The notes below the pieces were generated by a model. That model made no database searches and had not been told where the DNA came from. It was given only the letters and a program-made list of their open reading frames with translations. Positions 43,032-52,093 of a DNA stretch of 64,000 bases are shown piece after piece. This DNA comes from Bacillota bacterium. Its GTDB lineage: Bacteria; Bacillota; Clostridia; DSM-8532. Positions within the stretch are counted from its first letter, which is position 1. The number at the start of each line of letters is the position of its first letter. The stretch spans positions 20,869 to 84,868 of the forward strand of contig JAEWSN010000024.1 in assembly GCA_023459915.1 (NCBI GenBank), read 5' to 3'. The position numbers were made by a program, and so were the translations under genes.

Positions 43032-44288
43032 TCAGTGGATCCGCAGAATGTCCATCACCGCCTGCGCCAGCCTGTCCGGATCATGTCGCACCAGCTGGTC
43101 ACGGATCTCCACCAATTCACTTTCAATTACCTTGATACCCATTTTTTTGAGTCTTGATAGATCAATCATCACGGTTTCCGCGCCATCGCGCAGATATCTT
43201 TCGCGCACCCCGTCCCCGATTTCACCGCTGTTGACCAGACAGTAGTCGAACAGCGCCTCTCCGGCATGATCCAGGAGCACCTGCGCGTGGTCTGCCACCG
43301 TATAGCCCTCCGTCTCCCCCGGCTGCGTCATGACATTGCAGACATAAACCCGCGCCGCCCTTGCTTCGCGAACGGCCTCCGCCACCCCGTCAACCAGCAG
43401 GTTCGGCAGGATGCTGGTGTAGAGGCTGCCCGGACCGAGCACAATCAAATCCGCCGTGCGGATGGCTTCGAGCACCTGCGTCAGGGGCTTGGCCGTGGAC
43501 GGTTCGATGGCCAGCGTGCGAATGCGGCCCGGATGGGTCTGGTGATGCGTGCCGATGACCGACTCACCCCGGACAACGGTGCCGTCGTCGAGCGTGGCCA
43601 CCAGGCGCACATCCTCTTCCGTCACCGGCAGCACCCGTCCCGTGACCGCCAGCACATTGCCGGTGTTGTGGACTGCCTGCTCAAAATTCTCGGAGATGCC
43701 ATTCATGGCTGCCAAAAAGAGATTGCCGAAGCTCTGCCCCTTGAGCCGTCCTTCCGGGAACCGGTACTGCAGCAGCCGTTCCATGACCGATTCGGTTTCG
43801 GCCAGGGCCATGATGCAGTTGCGGATATCCCCCGGCGGCAGCATCCCGAGATCCTCCCGCAGCGTGCCGGAACCACCCCCGTCATCCGCGACGGTGATGA
43901 CCGCCGTGATGTTGCTCGAAAACCGCTTCAATCCGCGCAGCATGGTGGAGATGCCGGTGCCGCCGCCAATCACCACAATCCGGGGCCCGGCGGACAGGAG
44001 CTTGCGCCGGTAGAGCACATCCCCGACCTCCTCGAAATTCTCGGGCCGCTTGTAGATGCCGGTTGGGTAGACATGCAGAAATTTCATCAGGATGGTGCGG
44101 AAGCAGAAAGCGATGCTCACAATGCCGCCCGCGGCCAGCGCGATGGCCACCCATTTCTGGATGGGCCCCACCACCCCGTCCTTGAGCAGGATCGCAAAGG
44201 AAAGCAACAGCAGCACGCCGCCAAAAATGGCGCCGGTGAGCCATTTGCGGAACCGGAAGCCAATGAGGAACCATTTGAGTGTTCTCAT
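43032..44288 (-). CDS. yvcK: YvcK-family gluconeogenesis/morphogenesis factor
   Basis: A 418-residue protein. Two N-terminal membrane segments (residues about 15-70) precede the YvcK/CofD-like nucleotide-binding domain, opening with VVIGGGTGISTMLRGLKRF and continuing with TVADDGGGSGTLREDLGMLPPGDIRNC. YvcK proteins bind UDP-sugars and are required for normal cell-wall growth on gluconeogenic carbon sources. The membrane anchor is an extension found in some clostridia. Its ATG overlaps the rapZ stop by 4 bases. Confidence 0.93.
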   Translation of the reverse strand: MRTLKWFLIGFRFRKWLTGAIFGGVLLLLSFAILLKDGVVGPIQKWVAIALAAGGIVSIAFCFRTILMKFLHVYPTGIYKRPENFEEVGDVLYRRKLLSAGPRIVVIGGGTGISTMLRGLKRFSSNITAVITVADDGGGSGTLREDLGMLPPGDIRNCIMALAETESVMERLLQYRFPEGRLKGQSFGNLFLAAMNGISENFEQAVHNTGNVLAVTGRVLPVTEEDVRLVATLDDGTVVRGESVIGTHHQTHPGRIRTLAIEPSTAKPLTQVLEAIRTADLIVLGPGSLYTSILPNLLVDGVAEAVREARAARVYVCNVMTQPGETEGYTVADHAQVLLDHAGEALFDYCLVNSGEIGDGVRERYLRDGAETVMIDLSRLKKMGIKVIESELVEIRDQLVRHDPDRLAQAVMDILRIH

Positions 44289-45157
44289 GCCTTCGCTGCC
44301 TTCCCGTCCCGATCGATGTCGCGGTGCTCAAGCACCACGGTTGCGTCCATGGACTGCAGCAGCCCCGCCAGACGGATGGCCAGGGTGACCGAACGGTGCT
44401 TGCCGCCCGTGCAGCCGATGGCGATGACCAGCTGGGACTTGCCTTCCTTCACATAATACGGCATCAGAAAGGACACCATGTCGCGCAGCTTGTCGAGGAA
44501 GGTGACACTTTCCGGCTGGGCCATCACATAGTCGGACACTTCATGGTCGAGCCCGGTGAGCGGCTTGAGCACCTCAATGTAATAGGGGTTGGGGATGAAC
44601 CGGACATCGAAAACCAAATCGGCGTCCAGCGGAATGCCGTATTTGAATCCGAACGACAGGATGTTCACCGTGAGCCCCGTGTGGGTCTTCCCCTCGACAA
44701 AATGCCGGAGGATGGTCTCCCGCAGCTGGCGCGGCAGCATGTTTGACGTGTCGATCAGCACATCGGCACGGGCGCGCACGGGCTTGAGGATTTCACGTTC
44801 CTGCGTGATGCCGTCCTGCACGCGGCCGTCCTGGGCCAGCGGATGCATGCGCCGCGTTTCCTTGAAGCGCTTGATGAGCACCTCGTCACCGGCATCCAGA
44901 AAGAGAATGCGATAGGGAATCTCCAGCATGGTGAGCTGTTCCAACGCGGGGAACAGCTCCTGGAACATGTCCCCGCCACGGATATCCACAATCAGGGCCA
45001 CCTTGTCCATGTTGCCGGATTGGCGGCTGAGCATGGCGAAGGTGGGAATCAGCGAAGGTGGCAGATTGTCCACGCAGTAAAAGCCGATGTCCTCGAAATA
45101 CTTCACGCAATGGCTTTTTCCCGCGCCGGACATGCCTGTGATGATTAGAAACTGCAT
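44285..45157 (-). CDS. rapZ: RNase adapter/nucleotide-binding protein RapZ (YvcJ)
   Basis: A 290-residue P-loop ATPase/GTPase of the RapZ/YvcJ family: Walker A GMSGAGKS at residues 8-15, then FEDIGFYCVDNLPPSLIPTF, and a C-terminal domain with IGCTGGKHRSV. In E. coli RapZ guides RNase E to small RNAs; in Firmicutes YvcJ affects competence and has no RNase E partner. The start was set at 45157 (MQFLIITG), preceded by GGGAGACAAGCT. It overlaps the murB end by 13 bases. Confidence 0.94.
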   Translation of the reverse strand: MQFLIITGMSGAGKSHCVKYFEDIGFYCVDNLPPSLIPTFAMLSRQSGNMDKVALIVDIRGGDMFQELFPALEQLTMLEIPYRILFLDAGDEVLIKRFKETRRMHPLAQDGRVQDGITQEREILKPVRARADVLIDTSNMLPRQLRETILRHFVEGKTHTGLTVNILSFGFKYGIPLDADLVFDVRFIPNPYYIEVLKPLTGLDHEVSDYVMAQPESVTFLDKLRDMVSFLMPYYVKEGKSQLVIAIGCTGGKHRSVTLAIRLAGLLQSMDATVVLEHRDIDRDGKAAKA

Positions 45158-46083
45158 AGCTTGTCTCCCTTCAGCAGCTTCACTTCCGGCTCGAGCACCA
45201 CGCCGGTCTGCGCGAGGACGGTTTCCCTGATTTTTTCGACCAGGGTGATCACGTCGGTCGCGGTGGCCTCGCCCGTGTTCACGACAAACCCGGCATGCTT
45301 TTCTGAAACCTGGGCCCCGCCCACACGCAGGCCCTTGAGTCCGCAATCCTCAATGAGCCGGCCGGAATAGTAGCCGACGGGCCGCTTGAAGGTGCTGCCG
45401 GCACTGGGGAAATTGAGCGGCTGCTTCTCCGCCCGCCGCCTGGCGAGGTCGCGCATCTCCTCCTGAATCTGCGCGGGGTCGCCGGGTACCAGTTCAAGCC
45501 TGGCGGACACAACCACCAGCCCGTCCGTCTGCACGCGGCTGCCCCTGTACGCGAACTGATGCGCTGATCCGCTCAGGAGAACGGGTTTCCCGTTCATGTC
45601 AAGACAACGTGTTGTCAGGACGACATCCTTCATTTCCCGCCCGTAGGCACCGGCATTCATGGCCACCGCGCCGCCCAGGCTTCCCGGGATTCCCGACGCG
45701 AACGCCAGACCGGCCAGGCCGTTCTTCAGGGCAGTCTGCGCCACAGCGGCCAGCGAGGCGCCCGCCTCCGCGGTCAACCCGTCCGCCTCCCGTGTGATGG
45801 CCGCCATGGCGGCACCAATCCGCAGAATCACGCCCCGGTAGCCTTCATCGGCAACCAGCAGGTTGGACCCGTTGCCCATGATGGCAACAGGCACCTCCCG
45901 TGCGGCAAGCCATGCCAGCAGGGCCCCAAGCACCGCCTCACCGGACACCTCGACAAAAAAATCCGCCGTACCGCCAACACGCATGGAGGTGTACGGCTTC
46001 ATCACCTGATCCGGAAACACGGCGGCGTGGCCGGCCATTTCGGTCAGCGCCCGTGCCACTTCCTGCTTCTGCTGTCCGGTCAT
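45145..46083 (-). CDS. murB: UDP-N-acetylenolpyruvoylglucosamine reductase
   Basis: A 312-residue FAD enzyme that reduces UDP-GlcNAc-enolpyruvate to UDP-MurNAc with NADPH, an early peptidoglycan step. Seen: TSMRVGGTADFF near residue 35, MGNGSNLLV, SGIPGSLGGAVAMNAGAYG, the catalytic serine region SAGSTFKRP, and the C-terminal Glu in LEPEVKLLK. The start was set at 46083, overlapping the hprK stop by one base. Confidence 0.95.
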   Translation of the reverse strand: MTGQQKQEVARALTEMAGHAAVFPDQVMKPYTSMRVGGTADFFVEVSGEAVLGALLAWLAAREVPVAIMGNGSNLLVADEGYRGVILRIGAAMAAITREADGLTAEAGASLAAVAQTALKNGLAGLAFASGIPGSLGGAVAMNAGAYGREMKDVVLTTRCLDMNGKPVLLSGSAHQFAYRGSRVQTDGLVVVSARLELVPGDPAQIQEEMRDLARRRAEKQPLNFPSAGSTFKRPVGYYSGRLIEDCGLKGLRVGGAQVSEKHAGFVVNTGEATATDVITLVEKIRETVLAQTGVVLEPEVKLLKGDKLCSF

Positions 46084-47042
46084 CAAAGGGTTTCCTCGTT
46101 GTGGAGCGGCAGGTTCTGCTGGATGCTGATGCGCTGGGAAAACGCCTGCGCCGCATTGTAGCCCATCTTCTTCTGCCGGTTGTTCATCGCGGCCACCTCG
46201 ATGATGATGGCCAGGTTTCTTCCTGGACGGACCGGAATGGTCAGCGAGGGAATCTGGATGCCGAGAATTTCCGTGAACTGCTCGTCCATCCCAAGCCGCT
46301 CGTACTGCTTCTGGGAATTCCACAGCTCCATGTTCACCACGAGGTTGATATTTTCGGTCATCTTGACCGAACCGACCCCGTACAGATGCTTCACGTCCAG
46401 GATGCCGATACCGCGAATCTCAATGAGGTGGCGGATGATCTCCGGCGCGGAGCCCACCAGCGTTTTGCTGGAGACCCGTCGGATTTCCGTCAGGTCGTCG
46501 GCCACGAGGCGGTGGCCGCGCTTGACGAGCTCCAGCGCGGTTTCGGATTTGCCGACCCCGCTCTCCCCAAGGATGAGCACGCCCTCGCCGTAGACCTCTA
46601 TCAGCTCGGCGTGCCGGGTTTCCATGGGTGCCAGCTCCACATTCAGGAACGAGATGAGGTTGCTGGAAAAGCGGGATGTCACCTCGGCGGTCACAAACAG
46701 CGGGGTGTTGAACTCGCGGGCCAGCTCGATCATTTCCGGATGCGGATCCATGCCGCGCGCCAGCACCACGCAGGGCACGTTCTTGCTGAACAGGTCGTGC
46801 AGCGCGTGCCGGCGCTCCTCGGACGTCATCTGGTCAAGATAGGTCATTTCCACCTTGCCGATGACCTGGATGCGGTCGTTGCCGAAATAGTCGAAAAATC
46901 CCGCCAGCTGGAGCCCCGGGCGGTTGATGTCCGTAGAGGTGATGTGAATCTCCGGGATGCGTTCGGCACAAACAATCGGTTCCATCACGCAGTCGCGCAT
47001 GAGCTTGTGCAGCGGCACCGAGGGGGTGCTCTTGTCAGGCAT
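46083..47042 (-). CDS. hprK: HPr kinase/phosphorylase
   Basis: A 319-residue HPr(Ser) kinase/phosphorylase: an N-terminal domain, then the P-loop GESGVGKSETALEL near residues 153-166, and the signature region around GIGILDVKHLYGVGSVK. It phosphorylates Ser46 of HPr and so controls carbon catabolite repression in Firmicutes. The start was set at 47042, after AAGGAGG. It overlaps the thrC end by 8 bases. Confidence 0.96.
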   Translation of the reverse strand: MPDKSTPSVPLHKLMRDCVMEPIVCAERIPEIHITSTDINRPGLQLAGFFDYFGNDRIQVIGKVEMTYLDQMTSEERRHALHDLFSKNVPCVVLARGMDPHPEMIELAREFNTPLFVTAEVTSRFSSNLISFLNVELAPMETRHAELIEVYGEGVLILGESGVGKSETALELVKRGHRLVADDLTEIRRVSSKTLVGSAPEIIRHLIEIRGIGILDVKHLYGVGSVKMTENINLVVNMELWNSQKQYERLGMDEQFTEILGIQIPSLTIPVRPGRNLAIIIEVAAMNNRQKKMGYNAAQAFSQRISIQQNLPLHNEETL

Positions 47043-48558
47043 GGGCGCCTCCTTCCTCGTTGAGGGCGAGCAGATCCACCACGGTCTGCCGCATCCGGTC
47101 CGCCTCACAATGCAGCTTGTGAAGGACAGGCCGTGTTTTCAGGCTTTGAAGCCCCTTGGGAACCGGCCAGCCGGTTTTTTCGGCCAGCAGTTCGAGCAGG
47201 GCGAACTCATCCCTTCCATTGAGCGCTTCCGGACCGAACAGCGCGGACACTACATGATCACTGAACTTGAACGGACTCGCGGTGGAGGCGATGACGGTCG
47301 GCGTGGTGTCGCCGGTGCTTTGCGCGTACCGCTTCCAGACATCGAGCGCCACGGCGGTGTGGGTGTCTGAGACATAGCCCCAGCTTTGCCACGCGTCCAC
47401 AATGGCCTGGCGCGTGGCCTGCCCGTCGGCCCAGTCGCCATGGAACAGGTTGCCGATTTCAGACTTCATGGCCTCACCCACATCATACCGGCCGGTTTGC
47501 CCCAGGGATGCCATCCACGCCGTCACCTGCGCCGCGTCGCGGCCGGACAGCTCGAAGAGGAGCCGTTCCAGGTTGCTCGAAATCAGGATGTCCATCGACG
47601 GTGACGCGGTTTTGTGGAACGGCCGGTTTCTGTCATAAATGCCGGTATTGAGAAAATCGGACAGGACGTTGTTGTCATTGGAGGCACAGATGAGCTTGCC
47701 CACGGGCAGCCCCATGGCCCGGGCATACCAGGCCGCCAGAATGTTTCCGAAATTGCCGGTGGGCACCGCGAAGTTGACGGGATCGCCACACCGGATGTCT
47801 CCGGTTTTGCACAGGGAGGCATACGCCGAGAAGTAGTAGACAATCTGCGGCACCAGCCGCCCCCAGTTGATGGAGTTCGCCGAGGAGAAGGCCAGCCCCT
47901 TGCGCGTCATCTGTTCGGCGAGCGCGGTGTCGGAAAAGATATGCTTCACACCGGTCTGGGTGTCGTCGAAATTGCCCTCCACGGCCACAACGTGGACATT
48001 GCCGCCGGTCTGGGTGAGCATCTGCCGCTTCTGCACCTCGCTGACCCCTTCGGACGGGAAAAAGACCGCCATGCGCGTGCCATCAACATCCGCAAATCCC
48101 TCGAGCGCCGCTTTTCCGGTATCGCCGGAGGTGGCCACCAGGATGACGATGTCGCGATCCTCGCCGGTCATGCGCATGGCACGGGTCATGAACTGGGGCA
48201 GAATCTGCAGGGCCACGTCCTTGAACGCGCAGGTGGGGCCATGCCACAGCTCCATGACATGGAGACCGTTGGAAAGCTTCACGAGCGGGGCGACGTCACC
48301 GTTTTCGAACCGGTCAGGGCCATAGGCGGCCGCCACGCATGCCTGGAGCTCGGCCTCACCGTAATCGGTGAGGAAGCGCGACAGGATGCGCACCGCCAGC
48401 TCCCGGTAGGAAAGGGTTGGGAAGGAAGCCAGTTCGTCCGGGGACACCCGGACCGCCTCCACGGGAACAAACAGGCCGCCATCCGGGGCCAGCCCCATTT
48501 TGATGGCTTCCGCCGACATCAGTGCGGGTGATCCGCCGCGTGTGCTGACATACTGCAT
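47035..48558 (-). CDS. thrC: Threonine synthase
   Basis: A 507-residue PLP enzyme making threonine from O-phosphohomoserine. It has the long-form thrC N-terminus (VSTRGGSPALMSAEAIKMGL), the PLP lysine in HGPTCAFKDVALQ near residue 112, and the phosphate loop VATSGDTGKAALEG. It is the first gene of the thrC-hprK-murB-rapZ-yvcK operon, with its own promoter in the divergent intergenic region. Confidence 0.95.
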   Translation of the reverse strand: MQYVSTRGGSPALMSAEAIKMGLAPDGGLFVPVEAVRVSPDELASFPTLSYRELAVRILSRFLTDYGEAELQACVAAAYGPDRFENGDVAPLVKLSNGLHVMELWHGPTCAFKDVALQILPQFMTRAMRMTGEDRDIVILVATSGDTGKAALEGFADVDGTRMAVFFPSEGVSEVQKRQMLTQTGGNVHVVAVEGNFDDTQTGVKHIFSDTALAEQMTRKGLAFSSANSINWGRLVPQIVYYFSAYASLCKTGDIRCGDPVNFAVPTGNFGNILAAWYARAMGLPVGKLICASNDNNVLSDFLNTGIYDRNRPFHKTASPSMDILISSNLERLLFELSGRDAAQVTAWMASLGQTGRYDVGEAMKSEIGNLFHGDWADGQATRQAIVDAWQSWGYVSDTHTAVALDVWKRYAQSTGDTTPTVIASTASPFKFSDHVVSALFGPEALNGRDEFALLELLAEKTGWPVPKGLQSLKTRPVLHKLHCEADRMRQTVVDLLALNEEGGAHA

Positions 48559-48637
48559 TGAAGCGCTCCTTTACGCGGGATGCCGTGGCCTTGCCGGCAG
48601 ACATCCTTATTGGAAAACAAGCCGAATGGCTCTCTCC

Positions 48638-48666
48638 ATTCTACTGTAATTCCGGGAAATTGACAA
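48638..48666 (-). promoter_or_regulatory. thrC operon promoter
   Basis: On the minus strand TTGTCA (48661-48666) and TAGAAT (48638-48643) are spaced 17 bp, about 75 bases upstream of the thrC start codon. No attenuator was recognised in the leader. Confidence 0.65.
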
Positions 48667-48677
48667 TTTCACCTGCA

Positions 48678-48706
48678 TTGCGCGACAGGGAAGAATCGTT
48701 TACAAT
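48678..48706 (+). promoter_or_regulatory. Promoter of the glycosyltransferase operon
   Basis: TTGCGC (48678-48683) and TACAAT (48701-48706) are spaced 17 bp, 40 bases upstream of the ATG at 48747. It is back-to-back with the thrC promoter. The -35 TTGCGC is the same weak hexamer as at hydCBA. Confidence 0.6.
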
Positions 48707-48746
48707 GGCATCGGGCGCGCATCGACGCCCCGTCCGTGAGGAGCAG

Positions 48747-50213
48747 ATGAAACAGCGAAGCCAATCCGGCACAACAACCGGCCTTCAGGAAACGGAACCC
48801 ACAAGGGGCGCATGGGCAACCTGGCGGCCCCTTCTCCTGATCGCCCTTGCGCTGCGGCTGGTCCTCACCGCGCTGCCCCCGTACACCATCGACATGTCCG
48901 GCTATATTGCCTGGAGCCGCCATTTGGCGTCAATCGGGCCAACGGGCCTCTATGAACAGTTCCACGTCGTCTACGCGCCCCTGTTCCATTACTGCCTGTG
49001 GCTCACGGGCGAATGCATCGAAGCCTTTCATCTGAATTTTTTCATGCACGGGTATGCCATCAAGCTCTGGTCCGTGGCCGCCGATCTCATCGGCGCCATG
49101 CTGCTGCTCCGGTACGCCGCCCGTGTCGGCAGGGCACATGCGGGAATGCCCTTTGCGCTGCTGTATCTGCTCAACCCGGCGGTGGTGTTCAACGCCTCGG
49201 TCTGGGGCCAGTTCGACGGCATTCCGGCCGTCATGATGCTGGGCGTGATGCTGCTGTTCCGCTCACAAAAGCCGGTTCCCGCCGCATGGCTGTTTGTCGC
49301 CGCCGTGCTGGTGAAGCCGCAAAGCGGCCTGCTGGCACCGCTGGTGCTGCTGCTGTTCCTCCGCGCCACCCTTTCGCGTCCCTGGAAACGGGCCTTGACC
49401 TGCTGGTTCGCCGCTTTCCTGGGCGGCATCGCCATCTACCTTGTGGTGGTGCTTCCCTTCTACGAGCCCACCGCACTGGCGGCGACGCTGCCCCGCTGGG
49501 TCGATCCGTTCTGGTGGCTGTTCGACCTGTATCTGCGCAGCGTGCAGGACTACCCGTTCGGCACCGCGAACGCATGGAATCTCTGGTATGTGCTCGGTGC
49601 GCAGACGCTCCCGGACAGCGGGTTGTTTCTGGGACTGTCCCACGCGGGCTGGGGGCTCACCCTGCTGGCGCCCTTTGCCGTCTGGTCGCTGTGGCTGGCC
49701 GGGCGGGCCGCCGCGCCATCGCAGAAATCCACGGCACAAGGCATCCCCGCGCCAGCGCGGGAATCCACGGCACGGGACATCCCCGCGCCCGGAAACGCGA
49801 AGGCGCGCGTTCCGGTGGGCCAAACCATGCTGGCCGCATGGCTGCTGCTGTTTGCGGCGTACCTGTTCATGACCAAGATGCACGAACGCTATCTGGTGCC
49901 TGCGCTCCTGATGGGGTTCGCGGCCACCCTGACCCATCGCCGGCTGCTGGCACCGCTGCTGGGCGCCTCTCTCCTCTCGTTTCTGAACATGCTCTGGCCC
50001 TATCTCATCAGCTTCTCGGAAGTCTATTGGCTGCCCCCGAATCACCTGCCCAGTCTCATCGGCTCGGCTGCCATGGTACTGGTCTTTGCGTGGACCTGTG
50101 TGTCTCTCATGATAAAGGATAGACCTGGAGCGTCCCCGGGGGAGCACCAACAAAGTCCTCTATTTGCTGCGCAAATAGAGGATAAACCCGATGAAAGGCG
50201 GATGACATCATGA
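48747..50213 (+). CDS. Polytopic GT-C-type glycosyltransferase (mannosyltransferase-like)
   Basis: A 488-residue membrane protein with about 10-11 hydrophobic segments. An early acidic loop (DMSGYIAWSRHL) and NPAVVFNASVWGQFDGIPA resemble lipid-linked-sugar-dependent GT-C glycosyltransferases. A degenerate 33-bp repeat encodes the linker STAQGIPAPARESTARDIPAP. The start was set at 48747, after GAGGAGCAG. The last codons contain the 26-base element and a 12-bp-stem hairpin. It overlaps the next gene, a protein O-mannosyltransferase, by 4 bases, so the two probably act together in surface glycosylation. The donor is presumed to be a polyprenyl-phosphate sugar. Confidence 0.75.
   Translation: MKQRSQSGTTTGLQETEPTRGAWATWRPLLLIALALRLVLTALPPYTIDMSGYIAWSRHLASIGPTGLYEQFHVVYAPLFHYCLWLTGECIEAFHLNFFMHGYAIKLWSVAADLIGAMLLLRYAARVGRAHAGMPFALLYLLNPAVVFNASVWGQFDGIPAVMMLGVMLLFRSQKPVPAAWLFVAAVLVKPQSGLLAPLVLLLFLRATLSRPWKRALTCWFAAFLGGIAIYLVVVLPFYEPTALAATLPRWVDPFWWLFDLYLRSVQDYPFGTANAWNLWYVLGAQTLPDSGLFLGLSHAGWGLTLLAPFAVWSLWLAGRAAAPSQKSTAQGIPAPARESTARDIPAPGNAKARVPVGQTMLAAWLLLFAAYLFMTKMHERYLVPALLMGFAATLTHRRLLAPLLGASLLSFLNMLWPYLISFSEVYWLPPNHLPSLIGSAAMVLVFAWTCVSLMIKDRPGASPGEHQQSPLFAAQIEDKPDERRMTS
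50130..50183 (+). repeat. 26-base element, copy 2, followed by a 12-bp-stem hairpin
   Basis: Bases 50130-50155 equal 36940-36965. Directly after, TCCTCTATTTGC (50156-50167) pairs perfectly with GCAAATAGAGGA (50171-50182) around a TGC loop, without a T tract. This lies at the end of the GT-C gene, about 30 bases before the O-mannosyltransferase start. Confidence 0.88.
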
Positions 50214-52087
50214 CCGATCTCTCCACGAACCCCGCCCGCATGAACCGGTTGGATCACCGGCGCGCCTGGCTCATCGCGGGCGTCTATCTCATTGTCGCTT
50301 TTATTTGGCTCGGATCCTTCAAGTCTCCCCAAACCGGCTGGGTGCCGCAGAAAAAGGGAGACAGCTTCGTGGTGGATTTCGGCCGGCCCGTCACCATTGA
50401 CCGGACGCTGCTGTTCGGCGGTCTGGGCCCCGTGTGGGGCTGTTTTGGCTCCCTGAAGATGGACGCCTGGCAAGACGGGGCCTACGAACCGTTTACCGTG
50501 GTGGACATGGAAGCACTTTTCCGCTGGCACAACAGCACCGACACGGTCACCACCGACAGGCTGCGCGTCACCACGCAGGCCCAGCTGCCGAAAAAGGACG
50601 GCACCGCGCCAAATTACTGGCAGGCGGAATACCGGGAGCTTGCGTTTTTCAGCGGCAAGGAACGAATCACCGGCTTCACGGTCTCCGAGGTTCCCGGCGC
50701 GCCCGGCATCTCCGCCCTGTTCGACGAACAGGAACTGGTGCCATACCGTCCCAATGTGCTGCACAGCACCTATTTCGACGAGGTGTATTTTCCCAGAACA
50801 GCGCTGGAGCAGCTGCTGGACTGGCCCGTTATCTACGAGAACACACACCCGCCGCTGGGCAAGGACATCATGCAGGTCGGCATCGCCATCATGGGGATGA
50901 CCCCGTTCGGCTGGCGGTGGCTGGGCACCCTCACGGGCGCGCTGATGCTGCCCCTGATGTACGCCATGGCCAAGCGGTTGTTCAAGGACAGCTACTGGGC
51001 CACTTTCTGCACGCTGTTCCTCGCCGTGGATTTCATGCATTTTGTCCAGACCCGCATCGGAACCGTGGACAGCTATCTGGTGCTGTTCATCATGGCGGCC
51101 TACCATTTCATGCTGGTGTATCTGGACGAACCTGCCTGGAAAAAGGGCTTCTGGCGCTCCCTCGCGCCGTTGGCGCTCTCCGGTCTCTTTCTGGGGCTGG
51201 CCGGCGCGGTGAAGTGGATTGGCTTTTTCGCCGCGTTCGGACTGGCCTTCCTGTTCTTTCTCTCCCGGGTCACCGAAGGCATCGCCCACGGACGGCATGT
51301 GGCGGAACAACGCCTGCCGCTTCAGGACGCGCGCCGCGAAAAACGCCGCTGGTTTCTCCGGTATGTCCTGCTCACCTGCCTGGCCTGCGTGGCGCTGTTC
51401 ATCGTGGTGCCGGCCATCGTCTACACACTGAGCTATGTGCCGGTGCCGAAGAACGACGACACCAAAACCTTCCTCAAATGGGTCATCGACTCCCAGCCCC
51501 ACATGTTCAACTACCACAAGGGTGTCACCGCGCCCCATCCCTATTATGCCTATTGGTATGAGTGGCCGCTGAACCTGCGCCCCATCTTCTACTATGACGC
51601 CTCCCTGCTCACACCGCCATGGGACGAGGCCATCGCCTCCTTCGGCAATCCCCTCGTCTGGTGGTCCGGCCTGATTGGCATCTTCGTTGTAATGGGGCTG
51701 CTGGCGCGTTCCGCGTTCCGGCTCAAAAACCCGGTATCCGTGACCGTGCGCGGCATTCAGACAGCAGGCGGAAATCCCTGGCTGCGCAACCGCCTGCTGT
51801 GGTTCCCGCTGGCCGGCTGGCTGGCCCAGTATGTGCCGTGGATTGTCTCCCCCCGGAAAATGACCTTCGCGTACCACTATTTTTCCTGCACGCCGTTCCT
51901 CATTCTCGCGGCGGGCATCCTGTTCCAGACGCTCGAGCACAAGGGCCTCATCAAGCGCAGGGGCCTGAACATCGTCCTGTGCGTCGCCATCGCGCTGTTT
52001 GTGGTATACTATCCAGTGCTGTCGGGCATTCCGGTACCGCGCGCTTGGCTCACCGGGCTGCAAATCCTGCCCAGATGGGAATGGTAG
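50210..52087 (+). CDS. PMT-family protein O-mannosyltransferase-like glycosyltransferase
   Basis: A 625-residue membrane enzyme of the PMT family, with about 10-11 membrane segments. The first extracytoplasmic loop has the Asp-Glu pair in STYFDEVYFPRTA near residue 195, catalytic in PMT proteins, and ENTHPPLGKDIMQVG follows. A 170-residue beta-rich insert lies between segment 1 and this motif (VVDFGRPVTIDRT onward). PMT enzymes transfer mannose from a polyprenyl-phosphate carrier to Ser/Thr of secreted proteins. GtrA and a GT2 polyprenyl-phosphate sugar synthase encoded next would supply the donor. It overlaps the previous gene (ATGA). Confidence 0.88.
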   Translation: MTDLSTNPARMNRLDHRRAWLIAGVYLIVAFIWLGSFKSPQTGWVPQKKGDSFVVDFGRPVTIDRTLLFGGLGPVWGCFGSLKMDAWQDGAYEPFTVVDMEALFRWHNSTDTVTTDRLRVTTQAQLPKKDGTAPNYWQAEYRELAFFSGKERITGFTVSEVPGAPGISALFDEQELVPYRPNVLHSTYFDEVYFPRTALEQLLDWPVIYENTHPPLGKDIMQVGIAIMGMTPFGWRWLGTLTGALMLPLMYAMAKRLFKDSYWATFCTLFLAVDFMHFVQTRIGTVDSYLVLFIMAAYHFMLVYLDEPAWKKGFWRSLAPLALSGLFLGLAGAVKWIGFFAAFGLAFLFFLSRVTEGIAHGRHVAEQRLPLQDARREKRRWFLRYVLLTCLACVALFIVVPAIVYTLSYVPVPKNDDTKTFLKWVIDSQPHMFNYHKGVTAPHPYYAYWYEWPLNLRPIFYYDASLLTPPWDEAIASFGNPLVWWSGLIGIFVVMGLLARSAFRLKNPVSVTVRGIQTAGGNPWLRNRLLWFPLAGWLAQYVPWIVSPRKMTFAYHYFSCTPFLILAAGILFQTLEHKGLIKRRGLNIVLCVAIALFVVYYPVLSGIPVPRAWLTGLQILPRWEW

Positions 52088-52093
52088 GCCAAC

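Noticed and set aside
48559..48746. T-box or threonine attenuator in front of thrC
   Set aside because: No T-box sequence, specifier loop or terminator/antiterminator pair could be found in the short leader.
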